NCBI GenBank assembly: GCA_045538555.1
Contig: JAZSRP010000048.1
Coordinates: 1 to 7,345, forward strand
Direction of reading: 5' to 3'
DNA length: 7,345 nt
Source of the DNA: Coliplasma sp045538555
GTDB taxonomy: Bacteria > Bacillota > Clostridia > Oscillospirales > CAG-382
Shown: positions 1 to 6,573 of the stretch, in pieces
How positions within the stretch are numbered: the stretch's first letter is position 1
How the letters are laid out: each line of letters begins with the position of its first letter
Translations under genes and position numbers: made by a program
Notes under the pieces: generated by a model
Seen by the model: the letters and a program-made list of their open reading frames with translations, nothing else
Told to the model about the DNA's origin: nothing
Databases searched by the model: none

Positions 1-37
1 TCGTCCAATCTGCATCACTTTTCACGCCTTCAGGCAG
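1..37 (+). repeat. 3' tail of structured repeat (copy A, partial)
   Basis: These 37 bases are identical to bases 262-298, the end of the complete copy B. They include the 3' inverted-repeat half CTGC-ATCA-CTTTTCAC (10-25) and a small GCC-TTCA-GGC hairpin. The rest of this copy lies off the left edge. Copies A and B are therefore in tandem with a 261-bp period, separated by the nine bases 38-46. CTTTTCAC at 18-25 can also pair with GTGAAAAG at the start of copy B (47-54). Confidence 0.85.
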
Positions 38-46
38 GTGCAGTCG

Positions 47-298
47 GTGAAAAGAGCGCAGACCACACAAAAAAGAATGTAAAAGTTGTACTGATTAGTG
101 CTTTTACAGCCGTGGGATAAATAGACGTCTGTCGATGATTCCCGTGGGCAGAAATAAGGTAAAAAAGTGCCAAGAAAAACTTGGCACTTTTTGTTTGTAT
201 TTTTTTGTGTTTTGAACGAACCTCACCTCTTGTCGTACGGTAGTACGCCTTCGGGATCGGTTCGTCCAATCTGCATCACTTTTCACGCCTTCAGGCAG
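47..298 (+). repeat. Complete copy of a ~250-bp structured repeat (copy B)
   Basis: The boundaries come from comparison with copies A and C. Bases 47-141 are identical to 7123-7217. A variable stretch and a terminator hairpin follow, and then 193-273 again match copy C with only a few differences. The ends form an imperfect inverted repeat: GTGAAAAG-AGC-GCAG (47-61) against CTGC-ATCA-CTTTTCAC (271-286). Inside, the left module can fold with GCAGAC/GTCTGT closing, CCAC/GTGG, and GTAAAAG/CTTTTAC hairpins. The right module has ACGAACC (216-222) pairing with GGTTCGT (259-265), which encloses CGTAC-GGTA-GTACG (234-247) and a CC-TTCG-GG hairpin (248-255). I see no convincing open reading frame in it. 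It could be a MITE-like mobile element, a non-coding RNA gene, or both. The plus strand is assigned from the terminator orientation. Confidence 0.85.
161..192 (+). terminator. Rho-independent terminator inside repeat copy B
   Basis: AGTGCCAAG (166-174) pairs perfectly with CTTGGCACT (180-188) around an AAAAA loop, extended by A-T pairs to 162-192. The A tract before and T tract after the stem make it a possible bidirectional terminator. The equivalent position in copy C carries a different stem sequence with the same architecture. Confidence 0.8.
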
Positions 299-373
299 CA
301 TCTTCGATTCTTCGGAGACACGGCATCTTCAGTGGGAATAAAAAAGAGTGGAATAAATTTTTATTGTATAATG

Positions 374-594
374 CCCACTTTTGAAAAAGTGGGACAAAAC
401 TTTTTAAAGTAGTTGAAGAGAAAAAGATGGCTTGGGGATAAGATGCCGAAATTTGATATACATAGCGGGGAAAATTGCTCAAAATTTTGAATACCCCTTG
501 CTGCGGATGGGAAGCTGCTTTCATTCACAGCTTCACCCATCGACCAGCCCCGACAGGGCAATAAAAAGTTTTGTGTCACTTTTTCAAAAGTGAC
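374..594. repeat. Element bounded by inverted 33-bp hairpin arms
   Basis: The left arm 374-406 and the reverse complement of 562-594 match at 29 of 33 positions. They share CACTTTTGAAAAAGTG and then ACAAAACTTTTTA. Each arm is itself a 9-bp palindrome with a 2-nt loop. All four mismatches fall in paired positions of the outer stem (CC/GG on the left, GT/AC on the right), so pairing is kept in both. The interior contains a further long hairpin, 506-517 with 528-541, 12 paired bases and a 2-nt bulge, and GCCC-CGACA-GGGC near 547-559. This resembles a small dispersed palindromic element of the kind common between genes in Clostridia; the family assignment is an inference. Confidence 0.7.
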
Positions 595-610
595 GAGCTT
601 TTTCAAAAGC
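562..610 (-). terminator. Probable terminator of the minus-strand met operon
   Basis: Read on the minus strand, 12 nt after the metH stop codon comes GCTTTT-GA-AAAAGC (610-597). It is followed at once by GTCACTTTT-GA-AAAAGTGAC (594-575), a perfect 9-bp stem, and then ACAAAAC and a T5 run (567-563). The T run is 7 nt from the second stem, so it is not a textbook intrinsic terminator. Position and pairing still make termination the likeliest role. The same bases form the right arm of the inverted-repeat element. Confidence 0.55.
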
Positions 611-621
611 GGGCGATTATT

Positions 622-2973
622 TTACGGCTTCAAATTTTGGGCTATTTTCACGGCATCGATAGCAGTTTCGCCATAAAAATCTGCACCGATTTCTTTTGCA
701 TAGTCGGCAGTCAGCACAGCGCCGCCCACCATGACCTTGCAGTTGGGACATTTCTTTTTCAGCAGAGCCACGGTATCTGCCATCGCGGGAACGGTGGTGG
801 TCATCAGTGCGCTGAGGGACACCAGCGGGGCGCCGGTGACGATCACCGCATCAACAACCGCTTGGGGCAAAACGTCTTTTCCCAGATCGGTGACAGAAAA
901 ACCGTAGTTTGCCAGCAGAGTGGCAACAATATTTTTGCCGATATCGTGGATATCCCCGTGAACGGTGGCAACCACCACAGGCATCCCCGATTTTTCGGTT
1001 TTTGTTTTTGAAAGTGCCTCGTTCAGCACGGAAAAAGCGGATTTTGCCGCCGCCGCACCGCCAAGCAGGCGGGGGAGAAACAGCTCTTTTTTGCCATAAC
1101 CGTCACCAAGTGCATTGAGAGCGGGAACCAGGTGGGATTGAATGATCTCAAGGGGCTGTTGGGTTTCCAAAAGCTTTTTTGTGAGCACGGAGGCAGAGTC
1201 AGAAAGTCCGTTGAACACTGCGTCAAAGAGAGTCAGCTCTTTTTTCAGGATTTCAACGGCAGGACTGCTGTCAAAATCAATATTGTTGATATCAAACCCA
1301 CCGCAGGCGGCGGAGTCAGCCAGCACGGTGCGTGCGCACTCGGATGCGGGGTTGATGATGGCTGCCGAGAGACCGCTGTTGATGGCGGCACCCAAAAACA
1401 TGGCGTTGACACGGTCACGATTTGGGAGTCCGTATGAGATGTTTGACACACCCAGCACCGTAAAAAATCCTTGGTCTGACAGTTTTTTTACACATTGGAG
1501 CGTGATATCGCCGTTTTTTGGATCGGTGGCAACCGTCATAGTCAGTGCGTCAAATATGAGTTTTTCTTTTTTTATACCATATTCTTCTGCCCGACGGACG
1601 ATCATGTCAGCGATCTTGAGCCGTTCTTCCGGCGTTTCGGGGATCCCCGACTCGTCAAGAAGCAGGCACACGGGCATACCGCCGTATTTTTTTACCAACG
1701 GAAGCACCTGCTCCATGCTTTCCTGCTTTCCGTTGACAGAATTTATGACAGGAATACCGTCATAGAGAAAAAGAGCTTTTTCCAATACGGACGGGTTGGC
1801 AGAGTCCAGCACAAGGGGCAGAGAGCTGACAGATTGGGCGGCGGTCATTGCCATCACCATTGCTTCAGATTCGTCAATGCCGGGCAGACCTGTGTTTACA
1901 TCCAGCAGATGTGCGCCCGACTGCTCCTGTGCAACCGCTTCACGGCAGATATAATCGGAGTTGCCGGTTTTGAGAGCTTCTTTCAGCTTGGGCTTGCCGG
2001 TGGGGTTGAGGCGCTCGCCGATAACGGCGGTACCGTTGCCGAAGAAAAATGCTTTTGAACCCGAGCAGACGGCTGTAAGACAGGAATTTTTTGGGCCGGA
2101 ATATTTTTTTCCGTCCAAAGCACGTGCCACTGCGGATATGTGGTCAGGGGTGGTGCCACAGCAGCCGCCCACGGCAAAAATTCCGCTTTCTGCAAGGGCA
2201 GCGGCAAAGTCAAAAAACCGTTGTGCCCCAACCTTAAATACGGTTTTTCCGTTTTCGATAACGGGAATCCCTGCATTTGCATTGACAATAACGGGAACCG
2301 TGGAGAGAGAGGCAATTTTTTTTGCGATGGGTTCCATCAGATCAGGGCCCAGTCCGCAGTTTATGCCAATGGCATCAACACCGAGTCCGCAGAGATACAC
2401 GCAGACGCACTCCGCATCGGCGCCGGTGAGGGTGTGGCCGGTCTCATCAAAGGTGACGGAAACGGCGATGGGCAGAGAACAGCTTGCTCTTGCGCCCAAA
2501 ACAGCGGCCTTGCACTCATACAGGTCGCTCATTGTCTCAAAGAAAATAAAATCGGCACCCGCTTTTTCGGCGGCTCTTGCACCTCTGCCAAAAGCGTTGT
2601 ATGCCATCTCAAAGGTGAGGTCGCCTGCGGGGGCAAAAAGCTTTCCCGTAGGGCCAAAATCCGCTGCGACAAAAACCTTTTTTTCTGCCTTGTCAGCGGC
2701 GGAACGGGCAAGGGACACGGCGCGAGCCACTGTCTCGTCGGGATCAAGTCCCGAGCCGGCAAGTTTGAGCTCGTTTGCTCCAAAGCTGTTGGTGGAAATA
2801 ACGTCTGCTCCTGCCTGTATGTATTTTTCGTGGATCTCGGTGACAGCATCGGGGCAGTCAAAATTCATGGTTTCGGGAAGCGATCCCGCCTTGAGTCCCC
2901 GTTGCTGGAGCATGGTGCCCATTCCACCGTCAAAAACGGCACTTCGGTCACAAAAGAAAGAAAAAGGGTTCAT
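622..2973 (-). CDS. metH: Cobalamin-dependent methionine synthase, short form without reactivation domain
   Basis: The enzyme transfers the methyl group of 5-methyl-THF through cobalamin to homocysteine, giving methionine and THF in the cytoplasm. The 783 residues comprise a homocysteine-binding barrel (about 10-285) with zinc ligands Cys206 in GINCG and Cys271-Cys272 in GGCCGTTPDH. A pterin-binding barrel follows (about 315-560; IGERLNPTG, LLDVNTG), then a helical cap (about 580-660; ALGDGYGKKELFLP). The Rossmann B12 domain (about 664-783) has the DxHxxG motif D674-I-H676-D-I-G679 supplying the cobalt ligand. The protein stops there: the C-terminal AdoMet reactivation domain of the ~1,230-residue E. 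coli enzyme is absent, as in several Clostridia and Thermotoga. The ATG at 2973 overlaps the metF stop as ATGA and has GGAG eight bases upstream. A TTG further upstream would add 11 residues inside metF and is rejected. Last gene of the operon. Confidence 0.96.
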   Translation of the reverse strand: MNPFSFFCDRSAVFDGGMGTMLQQRGLKAGSLPETMNFDCPDAVTEIHEKYIQAGADVISTNSFGANELKLAGSGLDPDETVARAVSLARSAADKAEKKVFVAADFGPTGKLFAPAGDLTFEMAYNAFGRGARAAEKAGADFIFFETMSDLYECKAAVLGARASCSLPIAVSVTFDETGHTLTGADAECVCVYLCGLGVDAIGINCGLGPDLMEPIAKKIASLSTVPVIVNANAGIPVIENGKTVFKVGAQRFFDFAAALAESGIFAVGGCCGTTPDHISAVARALDGKKYSGPKNSCLTAVCSGSKAFFFGNGTAVIGERLNPTGKPKLKEALKTGNSDYICREAVAQEQSGAHLLDVNTGLPGIDESEAMVMAMTAAQSVSSLPLVLDSANPSVLEKALFLYDGIPVINSVNGKQESMEQVLPLVKKYGGMPVCLLLDESGIPETPEERLKIADMIVRRAEEYGIKKEKLIFDALTMTVATDPKNGDITLQCVKKLSDQGFFTVLGVSNISYGLPNRDRVNAMFLGAAINSGLSAAIINPASECARTVLADSAACGGFDINNIDFDSSPAVEILKKELTLFDAVFNGLSDSASVLTKKLLETQQPLEIIQSHLVPALNALGDGYGKKELFLPRLLGGAAAAKSAFSVLNEALSKTKTEKSGMPVVVATVHGDIHDIGKNIVATLLANYGFSVTDLGKDVLPQAVVDAVIVTGAPLVSLSALMTTTVPAMADTVALLKKKCPNCKVMVGGAVLTADYAKEIGADFYGETAIDAVKIAQNLKP

Positions 2974-3827
2974 TTCCAGATCTCCGAAAGATTGTTCATG
3001 ATACAACCCGCAATATCGGGCTTGTTCATAGTGTAAATATGAATATTGTTGATACCGTTGGCGATCAGATCGATGATCTGCTCGGCGGCGTACGTAATTC
3101 CTGCCTGACGCATGGCGGCGGGGTTGTCTGCAAAACGCTCCACGATCTCTCTGAACCTGCGGGGAAGCACTGTGCCCGACAGGGAGACGATGCGGGTGAT
3201 CTGCTTGGCATTGACCACAGGCATGATGCCTGCAATAACAGGGGTGTCAATACCGTTTCGCCTCAGCTTTGAAACAAAAGAATAAAACAGATCGTTGTCA
3301 AAAAACATCTGTGACGTAAAGAAGGAAACACCGCTCTGTGCTTTGATTTTCAGTGCTTCGATGTCCTTTTGCAGGGATGATGCCTCAGGGTGTCCCTCGG
3401 GATAGCATGCGCCACCGATACAAAAATCCCCCTGCTCTGCAATAAATGATGCCAGGTCGGACGCATACCGAAAATCGGTTTTTGGCATACTTCCAAGGGG
3501 CATATCTCCGCGGAGTGCAAGAATGTTTTGGATCCCGTGTGATTTGAGGTCAGAAAGATAATTCCTGACGCTGGTTTTGTCAGAAGAAACGCAGGTAAGG
3601 TGTGCCACGGCAGAGACTCCGTTTTTTTCGATCTCGTCTGCCAGCTCTGCGGTAAAAGAAGCGGTGGTACCGCCGGCACCGTAGGTGACACTGATAAAAT
3701 CCGGCTTCAGTGCCGCTGTTTCCGACACCACCTGCCGTGATTTTGGCAGTTCCTCGCCCTGCTTTGGAGGAAAAATCTCACAGGAGACGGTGATCTCCTT
3801 TTTTGCAAGTATATCGCTGACTTTCAT
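2970..3827 (-). CDS. metF: 5,10-methylenetetrahydrofolate reductase
   Basis: This flavoenzyme reduces 5,10-methylene-THF to 5-methyl-THF, the methyl donor used by MetH encoded directly downstream. The 285 residues cover the full bacterial family length as one TIM barrel. Visible family motifs are CEIFPPK with the catalytic-type Glu17 (E. coli Glu28), SVTYGAGG (46-53), AHLTC (75-79), NILALRGD ending in Asp108 (E. coli Asp120), GACYPEGHPE (139-148), FFTSQMFFD with Gln173 (E. coli Gln183), GIMPV (200-204) and HIYTMNK (263-269). The start has no in-frame alternative upstream. Its best Shine-Dalgarno, GGAGG, lies inside the end of the preceding methyltransferase gene about 16 nt from the ATG, longer than usual, so expression may depend partly on coupling to the upstream gene. 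Its TGA stop overlaps the metH ATG. Confidence 0.96.
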   Translation of the reverse strand: MKVSDILAKKEITVSCEIFPPKQGEELPKSRQVVSETAALKPDFISVTYGAGGTTASFTAELADEIEKNGVSAVAHLTCVSSDKTSVRNYLSDLKSHGIQNILALRGDMPLGSMPKTDFRYASDLASFIAEQGDFCIGGACYPEGHPEASSLQKDIEALKIKAQSGVSFFTSQMFFDNDLFYSFVSKLRRNGIDTPVIAGIMPVVNAKQITRIVSLSGTVLPRRFREIVERFADNPAAMRQAGITYAAEQIIDLIANGINNIHIYTMNKPDIAGCIMNNLSEIWK

Positions 3828-3837
3828 AAATAATTTT

Positions 3838-4560
3838 TTAGATCCTCCTCATGAGATAATAGCATTTTTCGGCATCTTCACAGCCGTCAAACCCTTTTCC
3901 GCCGCTTGTCTCCAAAATTTCAAACAGCCCCTCTGCTTCGGAAAAAATCTTTTCCGCGGAATGGTATCTCTGGAGTTGAGTCTCTCTGTCACGGCGGTAG
4001 ATCCCCTTTTTTTCCTCCTGAAAGGTATCCAAAAAGAAGCTGCACATCCCCGTCTCGATTTCAAAGGCGCTTCGCCATACCAAAAAAGAGCCGGAATCCT
4101 CGTACACGTAGCTTTTTCCGTCAAAGACGTTTTGGTATCGGTGCAGGGTGTTTAGGTCAAAAACAAACACTCCCCCCGGCTCAAGATAGTTGTGAACGCA
4201 GGTAAACAGCTTTTTCAGGTCTCCGTCCTCGGTGAGATAATTGAGCCCGTCAAACGAGCAGTAAACCGCCTGTACCGTGCCGTACAGCTCAAACTCACGC
4301 ATATCCTGACAGAGCAGCAGCGTATTTTTTCCGGCGTTGTTTGAAAATGCCTCAGACAGCATATCGGGAGAGATGTCCACTCCGATCATATCGTACCCTC
4401 GGTCTGCCAGCAGAGCGGTGATTCCACCTGTGCCGCAGCCCAGATCCAAAACCTCTTTTACGGGAATGGATGCAGAATCAAAGCAGGATACCAAAAAATC
4501 GGCATATTGCTTGTATGCGCCTTGGTTTGCGCTGTCATAAATTGCCGAAAAAACGCTCAT
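3838..4560 (-). CDS. Class I SAM-dependent methyltransferase, substrate unknown
   Basis: A 240-residue Rossmann-fold methyltransferase. Motif I is VLDLGCGTGG (37-46), the acidic residue that binds the SAM ribose is Asp62 in GVDIS, and an QDMRE motif follows at 85-89. Then comes the SFDGLNYL region (102-109), typical of small Firmicute methyltransferases of the YqeM-like type, and an LEPGGVFVFDLN strand-loop (about 126-137). The C-terminal third is the variable substrate-binding part and gives no clue to the acceptor. There is no signal peptide, so it is cytoplasmic. The start overlaps the stop of the upstream regulator gene as ATGA; metF begins 10 nt after its stop. Its place in an operon that makes methionine, the precursor of SAM, is suggestive but does not define its substrate. 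Confidence 0.88.
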   Translation of the reverse strand: MSVFSAIYDSANQGAYKQYADFLVSCFDSASIPVKEVLDLGCGTGGITALLADRGYDMIGVDISPDMLSEAFSNNAGKNTLLLCQDMREFELYGTVQAVYCSFDGLNYLTEDGDLKKLFTCVHNYLEPGGVFVFDLNTLHRYQNVFDGKSYVYEDSGSFLVWRSAFEIETGMCSFFLDTFQEEKKGIYRRDRETQLQRYHSAEKIFSEAEGLFEILETSGGKGFDGCEDAEKCYYLMRRI

Positions 4561-4844
4561 TTGCTGATCCTGTCAAGAACCATTGAGTATCCGTCGCTGC
4601 CGTATCTCAATGCGCGGTTGACACGGGTGATGGTTGCGGTGGAAAGACGGGTTTTTTCTGCGATCTCGTTGTAGGTATTTCCTTCTCTCAGCATTTCTGC
4701 GGCAACAAGCCGCTTGCTCATCTCAGAGATCTCGCTGATGGTGCAGAGATCACTCAAAAACCTGTATGCCTCGTCCACGGAGCGAATGCTCACAAAAGCG
4801 GCGGCGAGCTTGTCTGTGTTTTCGTCTTTTATCTTGTCAAGCAT
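4557..4844 (-). CDS. YerC/YecD-family TrpR-like DNA-binding regulator
   Basis: A 95-residue all-helical protein of the TrpR/YerC/YecD superfamily (TIGR02531-type). The family signature is clear: LCTISEISEMSKRL (33-46), then a helix-turn-helix at about 57-80 containing TYNEIAEKTRLSTATITRV, and a C-terminal YGSDGY. The length is normal for the family. Members bind DNA, but their targets and effectors are mostly unknown, so calling this a tryptophan repressor would be unjustified. It has a strong AGGAGG site ten bases before the ATG, starts 2 nt after the stop of the DUF4855 gene, and overlaps the methyltransferase by four bases. It may regulate its own operon; the dyad at the operon start site is a candidate operator, by inference only. 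Confidence 0.92.
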   Translation of the reverse strand: MLDKIKDENTDKLAAAFVSIRSVDEAYRFLSDLCTISEISEMSKRLVAAEMLREGNTYNEIAEKTRLSTATITRVNRALRYGSDGYSMVLDRISK

Positions 4845-4846
4845 GA

Positions 4847-6472
4847 TTATTTTTCCTCCTGAAAATCAAAAGTGATATTGTCGGGGCAGAACCTGCCCTT
4901 GATAAACTCATAGGTATCCTTGTAAACAGAGTGAAGCTTGGGATCATCGGATTTGTACGCCTTGTAGTATTCACCGGGGACACCGCCCTGATAGTACATA
5001 TGTGCGGCGTCTTTCATATATCCGGTGATGGCTCCTGCGGCATAGTATTTTTTGATCCTGTCGATATGCCAATCCTCTGTGCCTCCGATCTCCAGCTCGA
5101 TGCACATTCCCAGCAGCTTTGCCGTGGCGGCAGCATCAAAAAGACGGATGTCGGGCACGCCTTGATTGAAAGCATAATTTGGCTGATAGCAGGCAAGATC
5201 AAACCCAAGATGTCTCCAGTCGTTGTAGCCGGTGGCACGGAAATAAGGTATCCAGGTGGTGATGAGCCCCTGTCCGCGAACATAATCCGTGGTGTATCTC
5301 AAAATCTCCAGGAGCTGTGCGTCCGAATAATTGATCTCCTCTGTAAACCAATAAAATCCGTTGAGGGTGATGTGCTTGTAGTTCTTTTTTCGGAACCCCT
5401 CAAGCTGTTGGTCGATGAGCCATTTCAGTCCTGCTTTTCTGTCCTCAAGGTCCGAAAAATCAAGATTTTTTCCTTCCACCTCGCCAAACTCCGTCACCCT
5501 TGTGACAGGATAAAGAATGGACATAAAAATACTTACTTTAAAATCATCGATCCCCAGCTTTTTGCCCACTTCCTCTGCGGCTGCCTCAAGAGCGTCCATG
5601 TTGACTCCCTCTGCAAACTGCGTGTCGATATAGAGCTGCCAGTCTGCTTTTGTCAGCGGCCTTTTTTCGTATTTATCATACAAAAAAGCAACGTATGGCA
5701 AGAACAAAAAACTGTCAAACAGAGTGTCCTTTATTTCATCCCCCTCCATGTACGCCACGTGGGGCAAAAAAATCTCTTTTGTGATGGGTTTTACGTTGGG
5801 ATGGCAGATATAGGCAAGCAAAACGTCCTTTGCTCCAAGCTGCTCCACCGATGCATAGCTGTCGGGAAAATCGGATGCGGCTGCGGAATCAGCCGTCAGC
5901 TCACGGCCGTTATCACCGTTTCTGCATCCAAACAGCTCGATCTCGTCCAAAAACACGTGGGACACCACCGCAAAGCTCAGCTTGGCGTACCTTGCTTTGT
6001 ATGGCAGGTCAAACCCCGCCTCTGCCCGCAGAATGTCGTTTTCCTCATCAGAATCAAACCCCGTCAGCTCGCACACGGTCTGCCAGCTCTCCCCGTCACA
6101 TGACAGGAGGAGCGAGACTCTCACGGGAGGGCGCACACCGGTTGAAACCTCTTTCAGCGCACCCACTCTGACACCGCTTACGGCACACTCACCGCCCAGA
6201 TCAAACAAAATACTCCGTGCGGCTCCCGCCGTGAACCGAAACCAGCTCTTGTCCGTGCAAACGGGAGCGGTTGCATACTCCCCGTCTGTCAGCTCGGTGG
6301 AATCGGCAGGAGAGTTGAACCAATCGGTCTGATGCTCCGGCTGGATTTTTTCAAAATTTTTTATCTTGCAGGAGAGTCCCGAAACAAGATTTGTTATTTC
6401 ATCATTTTTCAAAAAACGGGGGTCCGGCTCCTTGGTGACAGAAAAATCACCGTAATAATCAATATTTATCAT
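4847..6472 (-). CDS. DUF4855 protein with N-terminal F5/8-type-like domain
   Basis: A 541-residue protein, first in the operon. Residues about 55-182 look like an F5/8 type C (discoidin-like) beta-sandwich: FRFTAGAARSILFDLGG, then VSLLLSCDGESW, then RYAKLSFAVVSHVFLDEIELFG. Residues about 213-525 match DUF4855 (Pfam PF16147), a family with a TIM-barrel, glycoside-hydrolase-like appearance. Diagnostic stretches are GFYWFTEEI (372-380), TWIPYFRATGYNDWRHLGFD (406-425) and YQPNYAF (429-435). Glu378/Glu379 and Glu459/Glu461 (in IELEIGG) are candidate acidic catalytic residues, by inference from fold type. There is no signal peptide or membrane segment, so it should be cytoplasmic, which is unusual for a protein with a carbohydrate-binding-like module. 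The ATG at 6472 has AAAGGAG nine bases upstream. Substrate and activity are unknown. Confidence 0.85.
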   Translation of the reverse strand: MINIDYYGDFSVTKEPDPRFLKNDEITNLVSGLSCKIKNFEKIQPEHQTDWFNSPADSTELTDGEYATAPVCTDKSWFRFTAGAARSILFDLGGECAVSGVRVGALKEVSTGVRPPVRVSLLLSCDGESWQTVCELTGFDSDEENDILRAEAGFDLPYKARYAKLSFAVVSHVFLDEIELFGCRNGDNGRELTADSAAASDFPDSYASVEQLGAKDVLLAYICHPNVKPITKEIFLPHVAYMEGDEIKDTLFDSFLFLPYVAFLYDKYEKRPLTKADWQLYIDTQFAEGVNMDALEAAAEEVGKKLGIDDFKVSIFMSILYPVTRVTEFGEVEGKNLDFSDLEDRKAGLKWLIDQQLEGFRKKNYKHITLNGFYWFTEEINYSDAQLLEILRYTTDYVRGQGLITTWIPYFRATGYNDWRHLGFDLACYQPNYAFNQGVPDIRLFDAAATAKLLGMCIELEIGGTEDWHIDRIKKYYAAGAITGYMKDAAHMYYQGGVPGEYYKAYKSDDPKLHSVYKDTYEFIKGRFCPDNITFDFQEEK

Positions 6473-6510
6473 TACCTGACACTCCTTTTTTACTTTCGCA
6501 AACTAATGCG

Positions 6511-6546
6511 TTACCTTATTATACAATCTTTTTTCCGCTTTTGCAA
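6511..6546 (-). promoter_or_regulatory. Sigma-A promoter for the DUF4855-yerC-MT-metF-metH operon
   Basis: On the minus strand TTGCAA (6546-6541) is separated by exactly 17 bp from a perfect TATAAT (6523-6518). Transcription would begin near 6511 and leave a leader of about 39 nt, too short for a SAM, cobalamin or T-box riboswitch. A dyad, CGCA-N6-TGCG (6497-6510), sits at the predicted start site and could be an operator or a 5' stem-loop. Confidence 0.8.
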
Positions 6547-6573
6547 GAGTTTTGTAAAAACATAGGTTTATTC

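Larger units (their letters stand above)
299..621. other. Non-coding interval, mostly repeat hairpins
   Basis: I see no convincing gene here. The interval is dominated by the inverted-arm element at 374-594 and by terminator-like hairpins next to the metH stop codon. Bases 299-373 hold only AT-rich sequence and an isolated TATAAT at 367-372 without a recognisable -35 box at proper spacing. Short frames on both strands read through the palindromes and give peptide strings such as TFEKVGQNF or PTFSKVG from the repeat itself. They lack ribosome binding sites and are best treated as spurious. Confidence 0.7.

Noticed and set aside
216..298. Repeat ends as integron attC sites
   Set aside because: The hairpins resemble folded attC sites in outline, but the RYYYAAC and GTTRRRY core sites are absent and no integrase is present.
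47..298. Repeat as a CRISPR array, known riboswitch, T-box or hammerhead ribozyme
   Set aside because: There is no short regular repeat-spacer pattern, no T-box or GGTGG anti-terminator sequence, and no CUGANGA/GAAA ribozyme core in the right arrangement; I could not match it to a riboswitch I know.
367..372. Isolated TATAAT as a plus-strand promoter
   Set aside because: No -35 hexamer is found at 16-18 bp and no gene follows on the plus strand.
361..606. Short minus-strand reading frame of 81 codons across the inverted-arm element
   Set aside because: Its sequence is generated by the palindromic arms (TFEKV and TFSKVG at its two ends) and it lacks a plausible ribosome binding site.
1961..3001. 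Long plus-strand frame of 346 codons antisense to metH
   Set aside because: It is a shadow of the metH reading frame; composition is that of a reversed coding strand and no domain is recognisable.
2974..3006. TTG start at 3006 extending MetH by 11 residues
   Set aside because: It lies inside metF, while the ATG at 2973 forms a canonical ATGA overlap with the metF stop, has GGAG eight bases upstream and starts right before the conserved fold.
4931..6103. Plus-strand frame of 390 codons antisense to the DUF4855 gene
   Set aside because: It is a shadow of a well-supported gene; its rich Cys, His and Ile content with no recognisable motif is typical of antisense frames.
6473..6511. SAM or cobalamin riboswitch controlling the met operon
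   Set aside because: The leader from the predicted start to the first ATG is about 39 nt, far too short, and no such element is visible inside the operon before metF.
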